Origin: Halomonas sp. LBP4
Lineage (GTDB): Bacteria > Pseudomonadota > Gammaproteobacteria > Pseudomonadales > Halomonadaceae
Direction of reading: 5' to 3'
DNA: 64,000 nucleotides
Assembly: GCF_003202205.1 (NCBI RefSeq)
Contig: NZ_PDOG01000004.1
Span: forward strand, 338,641-402,640
Under the pieces are notes generated by a model. It was not told the origin of the DNA. It saw nothing but the letters and a program-made list of their open reading frames with translations, and ran no database searches. The position numbers and the translations under genes were made by a program. Each line of letters begins with the position of its first letter. Position 1 is the stretch's first letter. Shown one piece after another: positions 40,862 through 50,649 of the stretch.

Positions 40862-41392
40862 ATGATGCGGTTGTTCTTCGGCCTGTGGCCCGATGAGGCA
40901 CTGCGCCACGAGCTGGCCACGCTGGCGCGGCAGGTGCAGGGCACGTGCGGCGGGCGCCGCCCGCGCGACGAGGCCCTGCACCTGACCCTGGCGTTTCTCG
41001 GCGATGTCTCCCCGGCGCGGGCCTCGCGCCTGATCACCTTGACCCGACACTTCGGCTGTCCAACCGGTCAGTGGACGCTGGACCATCTTGGCTACTTCAG
41101 GCGTGGCGGCATACTGTGGCTGGGCAGTCAGTCACCGGCCCCGGGCCTGGAAGTCCTGTACCAGACCCTCTGGAAAGAGCTGACGGTATGCGGTTTCACG
41201 CCCCCGAGGCGCCCGTTCCTGCCCCATGTCACCCTGCTGCGTAAGGCGCTCCATCCGCCCGCGACTACATGCCTAAGCACGTCCCTTGAATGGCGCTTTA
41301 ATCAGCTTGCACTGATACACTCGGTGCCCCAGCAGCGGGGGGGGTGCTACGTTACCCTCGCTCGAACGGCCTTGCCAAAGGAGTCAACATGA
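40862..41392 (+). CDS. thpR: RNA 2',3'-cyclic phosphodiesterase (2H family)
   Basis: A 176-residue 2H-phosphoesterase formerly called 2'-5' RNA ligase. Both HxTx motifs are seen: HLTLAFLGDV near residue 41 and HVTLLRKAL near 121. The start MMRLFFGLWPDEALR is typical. It overlaps the next gene's start by four bases, so the pagL-like gene may be coupled. Confidence 0.88.
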   Translation: MMRLFFGLWPDEALRHELATLARQVQGTCGGRRPRDEALHLTLAFLGDVSPARASRLITLTRHFGCPTGQWTLDHLGYFRRGGILWLGSQSPAPGLEVLYQTLWKELTVCGFTPPRRPFLPHVTLLRKALHPPATTCLSTSLEWRFNQLALIHSVPQQRGGCYVTLARTALPKEST

Positions 41393-41907
41393 ACGTCTCC
41401 CCACTCCCCGCCCTCACCCTCGCCGTTGCTCTCGCGCTCTTGCCACTGATCATGACCACCGACGCCTATGCGGACCCGAGTCTTGAGCTCGGGTCCACCA
41501 GTGTCAGCACCCCGGCGCTGAGAGTCACCCTCGACCGCGATTACGACCTCAGCCACTGGCACCCGCAACTCAGCCTGCGCCTGGCCACCGGCGTGCTATT
41601 ACTTCCCGGCGACGACGAAGACGATAATGCGGCCTGGGTGCTGACCCCGGCGTTCCGCTATACCTTCGCCGGAGAGCGCTCGATATTTGTCGAGGGGAGC
41701 GTCGGTGCCGGACTGTTTCTCAATACCCGAGTCGAGTCGCGCGAGTTGTCCACCGCCTTCCAGTTCGAGTCACGCATTGCCACCGGGGTGAAGTTGGGCA
41801 AGGGGGGCGAGCTGGGCATCAGTGCCGTGCATTACTCCAATGCCCACATCAAGCCGCCCAACAACGGGTTAGAAGCTTATTCGGTCACCTATCGCCACCC
41901 TTGGTAG
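41389..41907 (+). CDS. pagL: PagL-like lipid A 3-O-deacylase
   Basis: A 172-residue outer-membrane barrel precursor with signal peptide (ALTLAVALALLPLIMTTDAYA). The C-terminal signature HYSNAHIKPPNNGLEAYS matches PagL: His148, Ser150 and Glu162 have the same 2- and 12-residue spacing as the catalytic His126-Ser128-Glu140 of Pseudomonas PagL. It removes the 3-O-linked acyl chain from lipid A, tuning outer-membrane properties. The ATG at 41389 follows AAAGGAG and overlaps the end of thpR. Confidence 0.85.
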   Translation: MNVSPLPALTLAVALALLPLIMTTDAYADPSLELGSTSVSTPALRVTLDRDYDLSHWHPQLSLRLATGVLLLPGDDEDDNAAWVLTPAFRYTFAGERSIFVEGSVGAGLFLNTRVESRELSTAFQFESRIATGVKLGKGGELGISAVHYSNAHIKPPNNGLEAYSVTYRHPW

Positions 41908-41916
41908 GCAGCACAG

Positions 41917-42792
41917 TCAAGCCTTCAGGTGTTGCAGAAAGCCACTCTCCTTGAGCACCTGGGCATAGCCCTCGCGGTAGCTCGGGTAGCGGAAGACGTA
42001 GCCGCTCTCCAGCAGGCGGGCGTTGTCGCAGCGCTTGCTGGCCCGGCGGCGCAGCGGCGACTGGATGGTCTCGGTGGCCTCGACCTTGAGCTGCCTGGCC
42101 AGCCAGGTCATCACCTCGTGTAACGGCGCCGGCTCGCAGTCACTGGCGAGATAGAGCTCATGGAGCGGCTCGCCGGCCAGCGCCAGGCCGATCAGGTGCG
42201 CCAGCACGCCGGCGCAGTCATCGCGGTGGATGCGGTTGGTATACATGGCCGGGCTGGCGGGCGCGATACGCCCCTCGCTCACCTGGCGAATCAGCCGGTC
42301 GCGACCGGGGCCATAGATGCCCGAGAAGCGCACCACCGTGCCCGGCAGCTGGTGATCGATCAGGGCCTGCTCGGCCTCGCGCATCAACTGGCCGGAGAAG
42401 CCCGATGGCGCCGTGGGGCTGGCTTCATCGACCTTCTCGCCGTCCTGCTGGGCGTAGACGCTGGTGGAGGAGACGAAGAAGACATGACGTGGCCGCTTGC
42501 CGCGGCCGGCGTATTCGGCCAGCACCGCCTTGAGGCCGCCCGGATAGGCCGCCCGATAGGCCTCCTCGTCGAAGTGATCGGCGCTGACCACATAGACCAG
42601 CACGTCGGCATCCGGGAGCTCGGCCAGGCGGGGGGCGTCGCCCAGGTCCGCGGACACGGCTTCGAGGCCACTGCCTTCCAGGGCCGCCGTGTTGCGCCGT
42701 ACGCCGATCACCCGCTGGCCTGCCCGCTGCAGCCGTTGTCCCAGGGCCATGCCGATATCGCCACAGCCCAGAATGAGAGTCGTCTTCTTCAC
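41917..42792 (-). CDS. NAD-dependent epimerase/dehydratase-like SDR (YeeZ-like)
   Basis: A 291-residue extended SDR. The N-terminal nucleotide motif is LILGCGDIGMALG. VFFVSSTSVYAQ holds the catalytic Ser/Thr region, FSGIYGPGRDRLI a substrate loop and NRIHRDDCAGVLAHLI the family C-terminal motif. The usual YxxxK is weak. The E. coli relative YeeZ has no settled function. Convergent with pagL and divergent from oxyR. Confidence 0.8.
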   Translation of the reverse strand: MKKTTLILGCGDIGMALGQRLQRAGQRVIGVRRNTAALEGSGLEAVSADLGDAPRLAELPDADVLVYVVSADHFDEEAYRAAYPGGLKAVLAEYAGRGKRPRHVFFVSSTSVYAQQDGEKVDEASPTAPSGFSGQLMREAEQALIDHQLPGTVVRFSGIYGPGRDRLIRQVSEGRIAPASPAMYTNRIHRDDCAGVLAHLIGLALAGEPLHELYLASDCEPAPLHEVMTWLARQLKVEATETIQSPLRRRASKRCDNARLLESGYVFRYPSYREGYAQVLKESGFLQHLKA

Positions 42793-42905
42793 CTTTCCCT
42801 CGCCCCCTGATAAAAAGTCCCTATTGGCATTATTCTGTCCCTGTGCATCGCGCCCCCGTGCGTCGGGGCAACACCCGTATCGAGAGGATGCCTACCGGCA
42901 CCAAG

Positions 42906-43826
42906 ATGACTCTAACAGAACTTCGCTACATCGTAACCCTGGCCCAGGAACGCCACTTCGGGCGCGCCGCAGAGCACTGTTTCGTTTCCCAGCCGACCCT
43001 GTCGGTGGCGGTCAAGAAGCTCGAGGAAGAGCTGGGCGTGGCGCTGTTCGAGCGGTCGAAGTCAACCGTGCAGGTCACCCCGCTGGGCGAGAAGATCGTC
43101 GAGCAAGCCCAGCGCGTGCTCGAACAGAGCAGCGTGATCAAGGAGCTGGCCACGGCCGGCCGCGACCAGCTGGCCAGCCCGCTGCGCATCGGCGCCATCT
43201 ATACCATCGGGCCCTACCTGTTCCCGCACCTGGTGCCGGCACTGGCCGCCGGCGCCCCGCAGATGCCGCTCTACATCGAGGAGGGCTTCACCGGCAACCT
43301 GAGGCGCAAGCTGAGAAACGGCGAGCTCGATGCCATCATCATCGCCTTGCCCTTCACCGAGACCGACGTGGTCACCAAGGCGCTCTACGAGGAGGAGTTC
43401 GAGGTGCTGATCCCGGCTGACCATCCCTGGGCCGAGCGGGAGAGCATCGACAAGGAGGCCCTGCTCGAGGAACGCCTGCTGCTGCTGGGCGAGGGCCACT
43501 GCTTCCGCGACCAGATCCTCGAGGCCTGCCCGGCCATCAGCCACAAGCTCAACAGCCCCAGCAATACCCTCACCGCCGAAGGCGGCTCGCTGGAGACCAT
43601 CCGTCACATGGTGGCCTCCAAGCTGGGCATCACGGTACTGCCGCGCTCGGCCATCGGCACCGGCCACTACGAGAGCGGGCTGCTGACCAGCCGGCCGTTC
43701 AGCCCGCCGTCACCCTCCCGCACCGTGGCCGTCGCCTGGCGGGCCAGCTTCCCGCGGCCCAGGGCCATCGATGCCGTGACCGACGCCATCGCTCGCTGCC
43801 GCGAGACCGAACCCGAGCCGGCATGA
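42906..43826 (+). CDS. oxyR: Hydrogen-peroxide-sensing LysR-type regulator OxyR
   Basis: A 306-residue LysR regulator. The helix-turn-helix region begins MTLTELRYIVTLAQERHFGR and includes CFVSQPTLSVAVKKLEEELG. The redox pair is in GEGHCFRDQILEACP near residue 200, two cysteines nine residues apart exactly as the Cys199/Cys208 switch of E. coli OxyR. An upstream in-frame ATG (42843 or 42888) is possible, but 42906 gives the canonical start. recG begins inside the oxyR stop (ATGA), so they are cotranscribed. Confidence 0.95.
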   Translation: MTLTELRYIVTLAQERHFGRAAEHCFVSQPTLSVAVKKLEEELGVALFERSKSTVQVTPLGEKIVEQAQRVLEQSSVIKELATAGRDQLASPLRIGAIYTIGPYLFPHLVPALAAGAPQMPLYIEEGFTGNLRRKLRNGELDAIIIALPFTETDVVTKALYEEEFEVLIPADHPWAERESIDKEALLEERLLLLGEGHCFRDQILEACPAISHKLNSPSNTLTAEGGSLETIRHMVASKLGITVLPRSAIGTGHYESGLLTSRPFSPPSPSRTVAVAWRASFPRPRAIDAVTDAIARCRETEPEPA

Positions 43827-45916
43827 GCGCTGACATAAATGCCCTTGATGCACCGGTCACGTCACTCAAGGGGGTCGGCGAGGCGCTGGTGCTGAAGCTC
43901 GCCCGGCTGCGCATCGCCAGCGTAGCCGACCTGCTGTTTCACCTGCCCCTGCGCTATCAGGATCGCACCCGCATCACCCCCATCGGCACCCTGCGTGCCG
44001 GGCACGAGGCGGTGGTAGAGGGCGAGGTGGTGGCCGGCGAGGTGGTCCGCGGTCGTCGGCGCAGCCTGCTGGTCCGGCTGCGCGACGGCTCCGGCATCCT
44101 CAGCCTGCGCTTCTTCCACTTCTCGCCGGCCCAGCAGCAGCAGTTCCGCCCCGGCGCGCGGGTGCGCTGCTTCGGCGAGGCCCGGGCCGGGGCCACCGGG
44201 CTGGAGATCTACCATCCGGAGTATCGGCTGCTCAGCAGCGATGCCCCGCCGGTGGAGGATCACCTGACGCCGATCTATCCGACCACCGAGGGGCTGCACC
44301 AGACGCGGCTGCGGCCGCTGATCGAGCAGGCTCTCGCGTGCCTCGAGGCCACCCCGGAGGCGCTGCCCGACTGGCTCCCCCAGGCGCTGCGCAGGCGCTT
44401 CGGCCTGCCCGAGCTGCACCACTGCCTGCGGGCCCTGCACCAGCCGCCCCCGGAGGCCGACCCCGAGCAGCTCGCCAGCGGCCGTCATCCGGCCAGCCGT
44501 CGCCTGGCCCTGGAGGAGCTGCTCGCCCACCAGCTCAGCCTGCGCGAGGTGCGCCTGCGCATCCAGGCCGACGGCGCTCCCCGGCTGCCCAGCGGGCGCG
44601 GCCTGCAGGCGCGCTTTCTCACCCAGCTGCCGTTCTCGCTGACCGCCGCCCAGCGCCGGGTACTCGACGAGATCGCGGCCGACCTGGCGCGCGAAATGCC
44701 GATGCTGCGCCTGGTCCAGGGCGATGTGGGCTCGGGCAAGACGGTGGTGGCGGCGATGGCCGCCCTGTCGGCCATCGCCGGCGACTGCCAGGCGGCGATG
44801 ATGGCGCCCACCGAGATCCTCGCCGAGCAGCACTACCGCGCCTTCCGCGCCTGGTTCGAACCGCTCGGCATCGAGGTCGCCTGGCTGGCCGGCAAGCTCA
44901 AGGGCAAGGCGCGGCTGGACACCAAGGCGGCGATCCTCGATGGCCGGGCGCGCATGGTGGTGGGCACCCATGCCCTCTTCCAGGGCGACGTCCACTTCCA
45001 GCGCCTGGGGCTGGCCATCGTCGACGAACAGCACCGCTTCGGCGTGCACCAGCGCCTGGCGCTGCGCGAGAAGGGCGAGGCCGGGGGGCTGACACCCCAC
45101 CAGCTGGTGATGACCGCCACGCCGATCCCCCGCACCCTGGCGATGAGCGCCTACGCCGACCTGGATGTCTCGGTGATCGACGAGCTGCCGCCCGGCCGCA
45201 CCCCGGTGAAGACGGTGGTGGTGCCCGACGAGCGCCGCCCCGAGGTGGTGGCGCGTATCCGCCATGCCTGCGCCGAGGGCCGCCAGGCCTACTGGGTCTG
45301 CACCCTGATCGAGGAGTCCGAGGCGCTGCAGTGCCAGGCCGCCGAGGCGACCCGCGACGAACTCACCGAGGCTTTGCCGGAGCTTTCCATCGGGCTGGTC
45401 CACGGGCGCATGAAGGCGGCCGAGAAGGCCGCGGTGATGGACGCCTTCAAGGCCGGCGAGCTGGACCTGCTGGTGGCCACCACGGTGATCGAGGTGGGCG
45501 TCGACGTGCCCAACGCCAGCCTGATGATCATCGAGAACCCGGAACGACTGGGGCTCTCCCAGCTCCACCAGCTGCGCGGACGGGTCGGGCGCGGCTCCAC
45601 CGAGAGCTTCTGCGTGCTGCTCTACCACGGGCCGCTCTCGGCCCACTCCCGGGAGCGCCTGTCGGTGATGCGCGAAACCACCGACGGCTTCCGCATCGCC
45701 GAGAAGGACCTGGAGCTTCGCGGCCCGGGCGAGGTGCTGGGGACCCGCCAGACCGGGCTCGCCCAGATGAAGATCGCCGACCTGGAGCGCGATGCCGATC
45801 TGCTCGAGCGGGTCTCGCCACTGGCCGAGGCACTGCTCGCCACCCACCCCGAGGCCAGCCGGCCACTGATCCGTCGCTGGCTCGGCGAGGAGGCGGGGCG
45901 CTATGGGCAGGTGTGA
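43823..45916 (+). CDS. recG: ATP-dependent DNA helicase RecG
   Basis: A 697-residue branch-migration helicase for stalled forks. An N-terminal wedge/OB domain (LLFHLPLRYQDRT, GILSLRFFHFSPAQ) precedes SF2 motifs: RLVQGDVGSGKTVVAAMAA (Walker A), MAPTEILAEQHY, VDEQHRFGVHQR (DEQH), MTATPIPRTLAMSAYADLDV and the C-terminal HQLRGRVGRGSTESFCVLLY. Translationally coupled to oxyR. Confidence 0.96.
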   Translation: MSADINALDAPVTSLKGVGEALVLKLARLRIASVADLLFHLPLRYQDRTRITPIGTLRAGHEAVVEGEVVAGEVVRGRRRSLLVRLRDGSGILSLRFFHFSPAQQQQFRPGARVRCFGEARAGATGLEIYHPEYRLLSSDAPPVEDHLTPIYPTTEGLHQTRLRPLIEQALACLEATPEALPDWLPQALRRRFGLPELHHCLRALHQPPPEADPEQLASGRHPASRRLALEELLAHQLSLREVRLRIQADGAPRLPSGRGLQARFLTQLPFSLTAAQRRVLDEIAADLAREMPMLRLVQGDVGSGKTVVAAMAALSAIAGDCQAAMMAPTEILAEQHYRAFRAWFEPLGIEVAWLAGKLKGKARLDTKAAILDGRARMVVGTHALFQGDVHFQRLGLAIVDEQHRFGVHQRLALREKGEAGGLTPHQLVMTATPIPRTLAMSAYADLDVSVIDELPPGRTPVKTVVVPDERRPEVVARIRHACAEGRQAYWVCTLIEESEALQCQAAEATRDELTEALPELSIGLVHGRMKAAEKAAVMDAFKAGELDLLVATTVIEVGVDVPNASLMIIENPERLGLSQLHQLRGRVGRGSTESFCVLLYHGPLSAHSRERLSVMRETTDGFRIAEKDLELRGPGEVLGTRQTGLAQMKIADLERDADLLERVSPLAEALLATHPEASRPLIRRWLGEEAGRYGQV

Positions 45917-45974
45917 CAGGGCCGAGCACCGAGCAGGATGATAGCGTGTTACGACTGATGCGAGCGACGCCGGG

Positions 45975-46059
45975 GACAGGTCGGAGCGGAGGTCATTCTT
46001 CAGGGAAGAAGAATGTAGCGCCCAGGGAGGGGTTCACAGCGCCTCCGCGTAGACCTGTC
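45975..46059 (-). repeat. Dispersed hairpin repeat, copy B
   Basis: Same element as 28851-29016 in opposite orientation. The minus-strand left arm is GACAGGTCTACGCGGAGG (46059-46042) plus the shared 27-base block. The right arm is CCTCCGCTCCGACCTGTC (45992-45975). Position 7 of the arm is T paired with A here and C paired with G in copy A, a compensatory pair. The interior is only about 20 bases and forms its own CATTCTTC/GAAGAATG hairpin. No gene is supported between 45917 and 46097. Confidence 0.75.
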
Positions 46060-46097
46060 GCCGGGAAAGCCGCAACGTCAGGCAACCCCTTGGGCGT

Positions 46098-46454
46098 TCA
46101 AAGGTGCTTCAGCAGCCGCTGCAGCCTCTGCAGGTCGCCGGAGTCGCCGACCAGGCGCACGGTGCCGGCCATCATGCCGTCGAGGAAGGCCTGCTGGGTG
46201 GGCTTCTTGAGTACCCTGAGGGCCGTGGCCTCGTCCTCGAAGCGCAGCTCCAGGTCGAGATCCACCGGCAGCCCGGCGCCGGTGCGGATGCCGCGTGGCG
46301 TCATGCGGTAATGACGGGCGATGGAGAGGTCCTCGGTGCCGATGCCCCAGTCGAGGCCACGCATGTCGGTGAGCAGTTCGCGGAAACGGGGCTTGCGGCG
46401 CAGGGCACGCTTGAGCAGCAGTCCCAGCAGCCAGAGCATCAATCGCAGCTTCAT
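46098..46454 (-). CDS. Small SCP2-like protein, function unknown
   Basis: A 118-residue protein starting MKLRLMLWLLGLLLKRALRR, a hydrophobic/basic helix that may touch the membrane. Its C-terminal half has the SCP2 sterol-carrier-like pattern AFLDGMMAGTVRLVGDSGDL followed by QRLQRLLKHL, resembling lipid-binding domains such as those of UbiJ/UbiT-type proteins. It lies 94 bases after the HU gene in the same direction. Domain call is tentative. Confidence 0.6.
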   Translation of the reverse strand: MKLRLMLWLLGLLLKRALRRKPRFRELLTDMRGLDWGIGTEDLSIARHYRMTPRGIRTGAGLPVDLDLELRFEDEATALRVLKKPTQQAFLDGMMAGTVRLVGDSGDLQRLQRLLKHL

Positions 46455-46494
46455 GTCGATTCCGCCGCCCGAGGAGTGGTGAGGAGATGGTCCT

Positions 46495-46518
46495 GCGGCC
46501 CGCGTCCCCGCGGGCCGC
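46495..46518 (-). terminator. Hairpin after the HU gene
   Basis: A perfect 10-base GC stem (GCGGCCCGCG / CGCGGGCCGC), loop of four, 31 bases past the hupB stop. It lacks a T-run on the minus strand, so some read-through into the SCP2-like gene is likely. Confidence 0.5.
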
Positions 46519-46548
46519 TTCAGAGCACCGGCTGGCTTTCGAGATGGC

Positions 46549-46824
46549 CTATTGGGTGACGGCGTCCTTGAGCCCCTTGCCCGGCTTGAAGGCCACGGTC
46601 TTGCTGGCCGGAATCTTGAGCGGGGCACCGGTCTGGGGGTTCTTGCCGGTCCGAGCGGCGCGCTCGCGCACGGTGAAAGTGCCGAAGCCGATCAACGAGA
46701 CATCCTGCCCCTGGGACACGCTGCCGGTGATCTCGTCGAGGATCACGTTGAGCACCTGGCTCGCCTTGTCCTTGGAGAGATCGGCACGCTCGGCAATCGC
46801 CGCAGCGAGTTCTGGTTTACGCAT
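46549..46824 (-). CDS. hupB: DNA-binding protein HU
   Basis: A 91-residue nucleoid protein. The sequence begins MRKPELAAAIAERADLSKDK, has the beta-arm entry VSLIGFGTFTVRERAARTGK with NPQTGAPLKIPASKTVAFKP, and ends in the closing helix. It is HU rather than IHF (no IHF-specific arm residues, short ends). Confidence 0.93.
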   Translation of the reverse strand: MRKPELAAAIAERADLSKDKASQVLNVILDEITGSVSQGQDVSLIGFGTFTVRERAARTGKNPQTGAPLKIPASKTVAFKPGKGLKDAVTQ

Positions 46825-47052
46825 ACAGCCCTCCTGGTATTGGCTTGATTCCCGGCGAGATCGCTCGCCGGTGTTGTTGTTGATATCTGAGTCGATGACA
46901 CCCTGCTTTTTGTATCACTCGCATGCGGCCTCCCCAGAACACTCCATCCGGGTCGGGTGACGCGCGATCGGAATGACGACATGCGAATGACACCAATCAG
47001 CAACGACGCAGCAGACCCGGCCCAAGCGCCGGGGGCGCCGTCGTTGACGACA

Positions 47053-48213
47053 CTAGCCTAGCAACGGCGGGGCCGCCCGCGCCAGTTCGACTTTCCGACG
47101 GACGCAGGCCCCTGTCAACGCAAATCCGATCAAACGTCCGTCCTCGGTCTCGGCGAAGGCGGCCAGATCGCCCCCCTCCCCCTCGATGCGCCAGCGTGCC
47201 GGCGACCGGGCCGGCGGCAACGCCACCACCGGCAGCAATGGCGTCTTGACCAGCACCGGCCAGGCGCCATAGGCCACCGGCGTGGGGGTCCCGGCCAGCG
47301 TCCTGGCCAGGGCCTTGGCACTGGCCTGCAACGGCAGGACATACATGGCATTGACCCCGTCGACGCAGGCCACGTCGCCCAGCGCAAAGACCCCGCGGGC
47401 CGAGGTGGCGAGCAGGCGGTCGGTGAGGATGCCCGCGTCGCCGACCGCGAGCCCGGCCGCCTCGGCCAGGTCGGAGCGGGGCCGCAACCCGGTGGCGACC
47501 AGCACCAGGTCGGCCGCGAGCCGGCTGCCATCGCTCAACGCCACGCCGACATGGGTGCCCGCCGCCTCCAGCGTATCCAGATGACGCCCCAGATGCAGTT
47601 GCATGCCCGCCGCCTCGAAGGCCTCGCCGAGGGCGCGGCCCAGGGGTTCGGGCAGCAGCCTCGGCAGCGGCGCCTGCTCCGGCGCCACCAGGCTCACCCG
47701 ATGGCCACCGGCGGTCAGGTCGTTGGCGAACTCGCAGCCCACCAGCCCCACGCCGATGATCGCCACCCGCGCCGGCCGACCGAGCGCCGTCAGGGCGGCG
47801 TGGAAAGCGCGATAGTCGTCCAGGTCGTTGATGGTGAAGACACGATCGTGCAGGGCCTCGGGAATGGCAAAGGGCCGTGCCGGCCTGGCACCGGTCGCCA
47901 GCACCAGCTCGCTCCAGGGCAGGCGCTCCTCCCCGAGGCGCAGGGTGCGGGCCCTGGGGTCGATGGCGTCGACCCGGGTGTGGGTGCGCACCACGGCACC
48001 CAGCCGGTCGGCCACTTCCAGCGCCGAGCGAGCCGCCAGCCGCCCCGGGGGCAGATGCTTGGCGAAGCCGGTGGAGAGCAGCGGCTTCGAGTAATCGTCG
48101 CCACTGTCGGCGGTGATCAGGGTGACGGGACGCTCGGCGTCCAGGGCCCGCAGCTGGCGGAGCAGGCCGATGCCCGCCATGCCGGAGCCGATGATGGTCA
48201 GGGGAGCGCTCAT
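47053..48213 (-). CDS. Rubredoxin-NAD(+) reductase-like FAD oxidoreductase
   Basis: A 386-residue two-dinucleotide-fold flavoprotein. The FAD motif is IIGSGMAGIGLLRQL, SKPLLSTGFAK is typical of rubredoxin/AlkT-type reductases, VAIIGVGLVGCEFANDL binds NAD, and GVFALGDVACVDG is the second FAD motif. It would pass electrons from NADH to rubredoxin, but no rubredoxin gene is adjacent. Divergent from ubiC, an arrangement also found in pseudomonads near rubredoxin genes. Specificity is inferred. Confidence 0.82.
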   Translation of the reverse strand: MSAPLTIIGSGMAGIGLLRQLRALDAERPVTLITADSGDDYSKPLLSTGFAKHLPPGRLAARSALEVADRLGAVVRTHTRVDAIDPRARTLRLGEERLPWSELVLATGARPARPFAIPEALHDRVFTINDLDDYRAFHAALTALGRPARVAIIGVGLVGCEFANDLTAGGHRVSLVAPEQAPLPRLLPEPLGRALGEAFEAAGMQLHLGRHLDTLEAAGTHVGVALSDGSRLAADLVLVATGLRPRSDLAEAAGLAVGDAGILTDRLLATSARGVFALGDVACVDGVNAMYVLPLQASAKALARTLAGTPTPVAYGAWPVLVKTPLLPVVALPPARSPARWRIEGEGGDLAAFAETEDGRLIGFALTGACVRRKVELARAAPPLLG

Positions 48214-48315
48214 GGAACTCCTTCGTGCACTGGGCCCACGCCGGGGCTACCACGGGGAAGCGTCTGGGGACGACATGTTACACTACGCGCCCCTCCACAG
48301 CCCCGGATAGACACA

Positions 48316-48885
48316 GTGACGCGGAGCGACCCGGTGCACGACGGCCAGACGTCCGATACCAGCCCATCCTGCCCCATCTGGCGCCCCCTGGCGGCGGCCC
48401 GTCCGGCCATGAGTCCCGACTGGTGGCAGTGGATCGCCTCGCGCGATTCCCTCACCGCACGACTGATCGTCGCCGGTGGTGAACGCGCCTTCCGGGTCCG
48501 GCTGCTCGACCAGCGGCTGATTCGGCCCCGACGCGACGAGGCCCGGGCACTGGGTATCCCCTTCCCCCGACACGCCTGGCGCCGGGAGGTCGCGCTCTGC
48601 CTCGACGGGCGCCCCTGGGTGGTGGCCCGGTCGGTGGCGCCGCTGGCCCGGCTGCGTGGCCAGCGCCTCGACCGGCTCGGCGAGCGCTCGCTGGGCAGCT
48701 GGCTGTTCCGCCTGCCGGATCTCGAACGCAGCCCCATCGAGGTCACCGCCTCACCGCCGCCCTTCCACCCGGACGGCGGCCCCTGGGGGCGACGCTCGGT
48801 GTTCCGCCACGGGCACTTCGCGGTGCTGGTGCAGGAGTTCTTTCTCGATCGCATGGCGGATGACCTGGGGCTGCCTTCGCGCTAG
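48316..48885 (+). CDS. ubiC: Chorismate lyase
   Basis: Cuts chorismate to 4-hydroxybenzoate and pyruvate, the first step of ubiquinone synthesis. About 189 residues from the GTG at 48316. Visible features are [40 protein letters not shown] and [14 protein letters not shown]. The start is uncertain, since GTG at 48334 or ATG at 48409 are in frame and ribosome sites are weak. ubiA follows after 37 bases, as in E. coli. Confidence 0.88.
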   Translation: MTRSDPVHDGQTSDTSPSCPIWRPLAAARPAMSPDWWQWIASRDSLTARLIVAGGERAFRVRLLDQRLIRPRRDEARALGIPFPRHAWRREVALCLDGRPWVVARSVAPLARLRGQRLDRLGERSLGSWLFRLPDLERSPIEVTASPPPFHPDGGPWGRRSVFRHGHFAVLVQEFFLDRMADDLGLPSR

Positions 48886-48922
48886 GCTCCCGGGCAGCCA
48901 AACCGGATATCACGAGGACGAG

Positions 48923-49813
48923 ATGGACCGATCCCTGATGCGCCCCAAGGGCCTGGCCCGAGTGCCCGACTTCCTGCACCTGACGCGCCTCGACCGCCCC
49001 ATCGGCACCTGGCTGCTGATGTGGCCCACCCTCTGGGCCCTGTGGTTCGCCGCCGAGGGCGTGCCCGGCCGCGATGTGCTGCTGATCTTCGTCGCCGGGG
49101 TCTACCTGATGCGCGCCGCCGGCTGCGTGGTCAACGACTATGCCGACCGGAACTTCGATGGCCACGTCAAGCGCACGAGGAACCGTCCCCTGGCCACGGG
49201 ACGGATCAGCGAGGGCGAGGCCCAGGCGCTGTTCCTGGTCCTGGTGACGGCGGCCTTCGTGCTGGTGTGGTTCACCAACCTGTTCACGGTGATGCTGTCG
49301 CTGGTGGGGGTGGTGCTGGCCTTCATCTACCCCTTCATGAAGCGCTACACCCACCTGCCCCAGCTGTTCCTGGGGGCCGCCTTCTCCTGGGCGATTCCCA
49401 TGGCCTTCGGCGCGGTACTGGGGACGGTGCCGGCCGAGGCCTGGCTACTGTTCGCCGCCAACGTGGCCTGGACGGTGGCCTACGACACCGAATACGCCAT
49501 GGTCGACCGCGACGACGACCTGAAGATCGGCATCAAGTCCACCGCCGTGCTGTTCGGCCGCGCCGACCGGCTGATGATCGGCCTGCTGCAGGGGCTGACC
49601 CTCGTCCTGCTGGCCTGGGCCGGCGCCCGCCTGGCCCTGGGCGGCTTCTTCTGGCTCGGGCTGGCGACCATGGCGGCGACCTTCGTCCACCAGCAGTTCC
49701 TGATCCGCCACCGGGAACGCGACCGCTGCTTCCAGGCCTTCCTCAACAATCACTGGTCGGGCCTGGTGGTCTTCGCCGGTATCGCGCTCAGCCTCTGGCC
49801 CACCGCCGGCTGA
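48923..49813 (+). CDS. ubiA: 4-hydroxybenzoate polyprenyltransferase
   Basis: A 296-residue, eight-to-nine-helix membrane enzyme that attaches the polyprenyl tail to 4-hydroxybenzoate. Both Asp-rich motifs are present: [20 protein letters not shown] and [20 protein letters not shown]. The ATG at 48923 has a GAGGA site. Acts directly on the UbiC product. Confidence 0.95.
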   Translation: MDRSLMRPKGLARVPDFLHLTRLDRPIGTWLLMWPTLWALWFAAEGVPGRDVLLIFVAGVYLMRAAGCVVNDYADRNFDGHVKRTRNRPLATGRISEGEAQALFLVLVTAAFVLVWFTNLFTVMLSLVGVVLAFIYPFMKRYTHLPQLFLGAAFSWAIPMAFGAVLGTVPAEAWLLFAANVAWTVAYDTEYAMVDRDDDLKIGIKSTAVLFGRADRLMIGLLQGLTLVLLAWAGARLALGGFFWLGLATMAATFVHQQFLIRHRERDRCFQAFLNNHWSGLVVFAGIALSLWPTAG

Positions 49814-49819
49814 GGGCAG

Positions 49820-49857
49820 GGCAATCACAGTTACCAACGTACGGGGCGTCGGGGACA
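49820..49857. repeat. Short dispersed intergenic motif (second copy of 22774-22812)
   Basis: GGCAATCACAGTTACC, about 11 variable bases, then GGGGCGTCGGGGACA. It aligns with GGCAATCGCAGTTACC ... GGCGCCGGGGACA at 22774-22812. The right end (CGCCGGGGACA) also precedes the hairpin repeat at 45969-45978. Function unknown. Confidence 0.5.
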
Positions 49858-49890
49858 AATAGCCCTGTGGCTGGAGGGGCCATGGCGGCG

Positions 49891-49908
49891 CTGTCATCCA
49901 ACTGTCAT
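49891..49908 (+). promoter_or_regulatory. Pho box upstream of phoB
   Basis: CTGTCAT-CCAA-CTGTCAT is a perfect Pho box (two seven-base direct repeats, 11-base period), 51 bases before the phoB start. A weaker pair GTCAT-N6-GTCAT follows at 49926-49940. It indicates autoactivation of phoBR under phosphate limitation. Confidence 0.9.
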
Positions 49909-49958
49909 CATGGCATGATGTCATCGTCATCGACCGTCATTGACCACGAGGCCCCGCG

Positions 49959-50648
<690 letters not shown>

Positions 50649-50649
50649 C

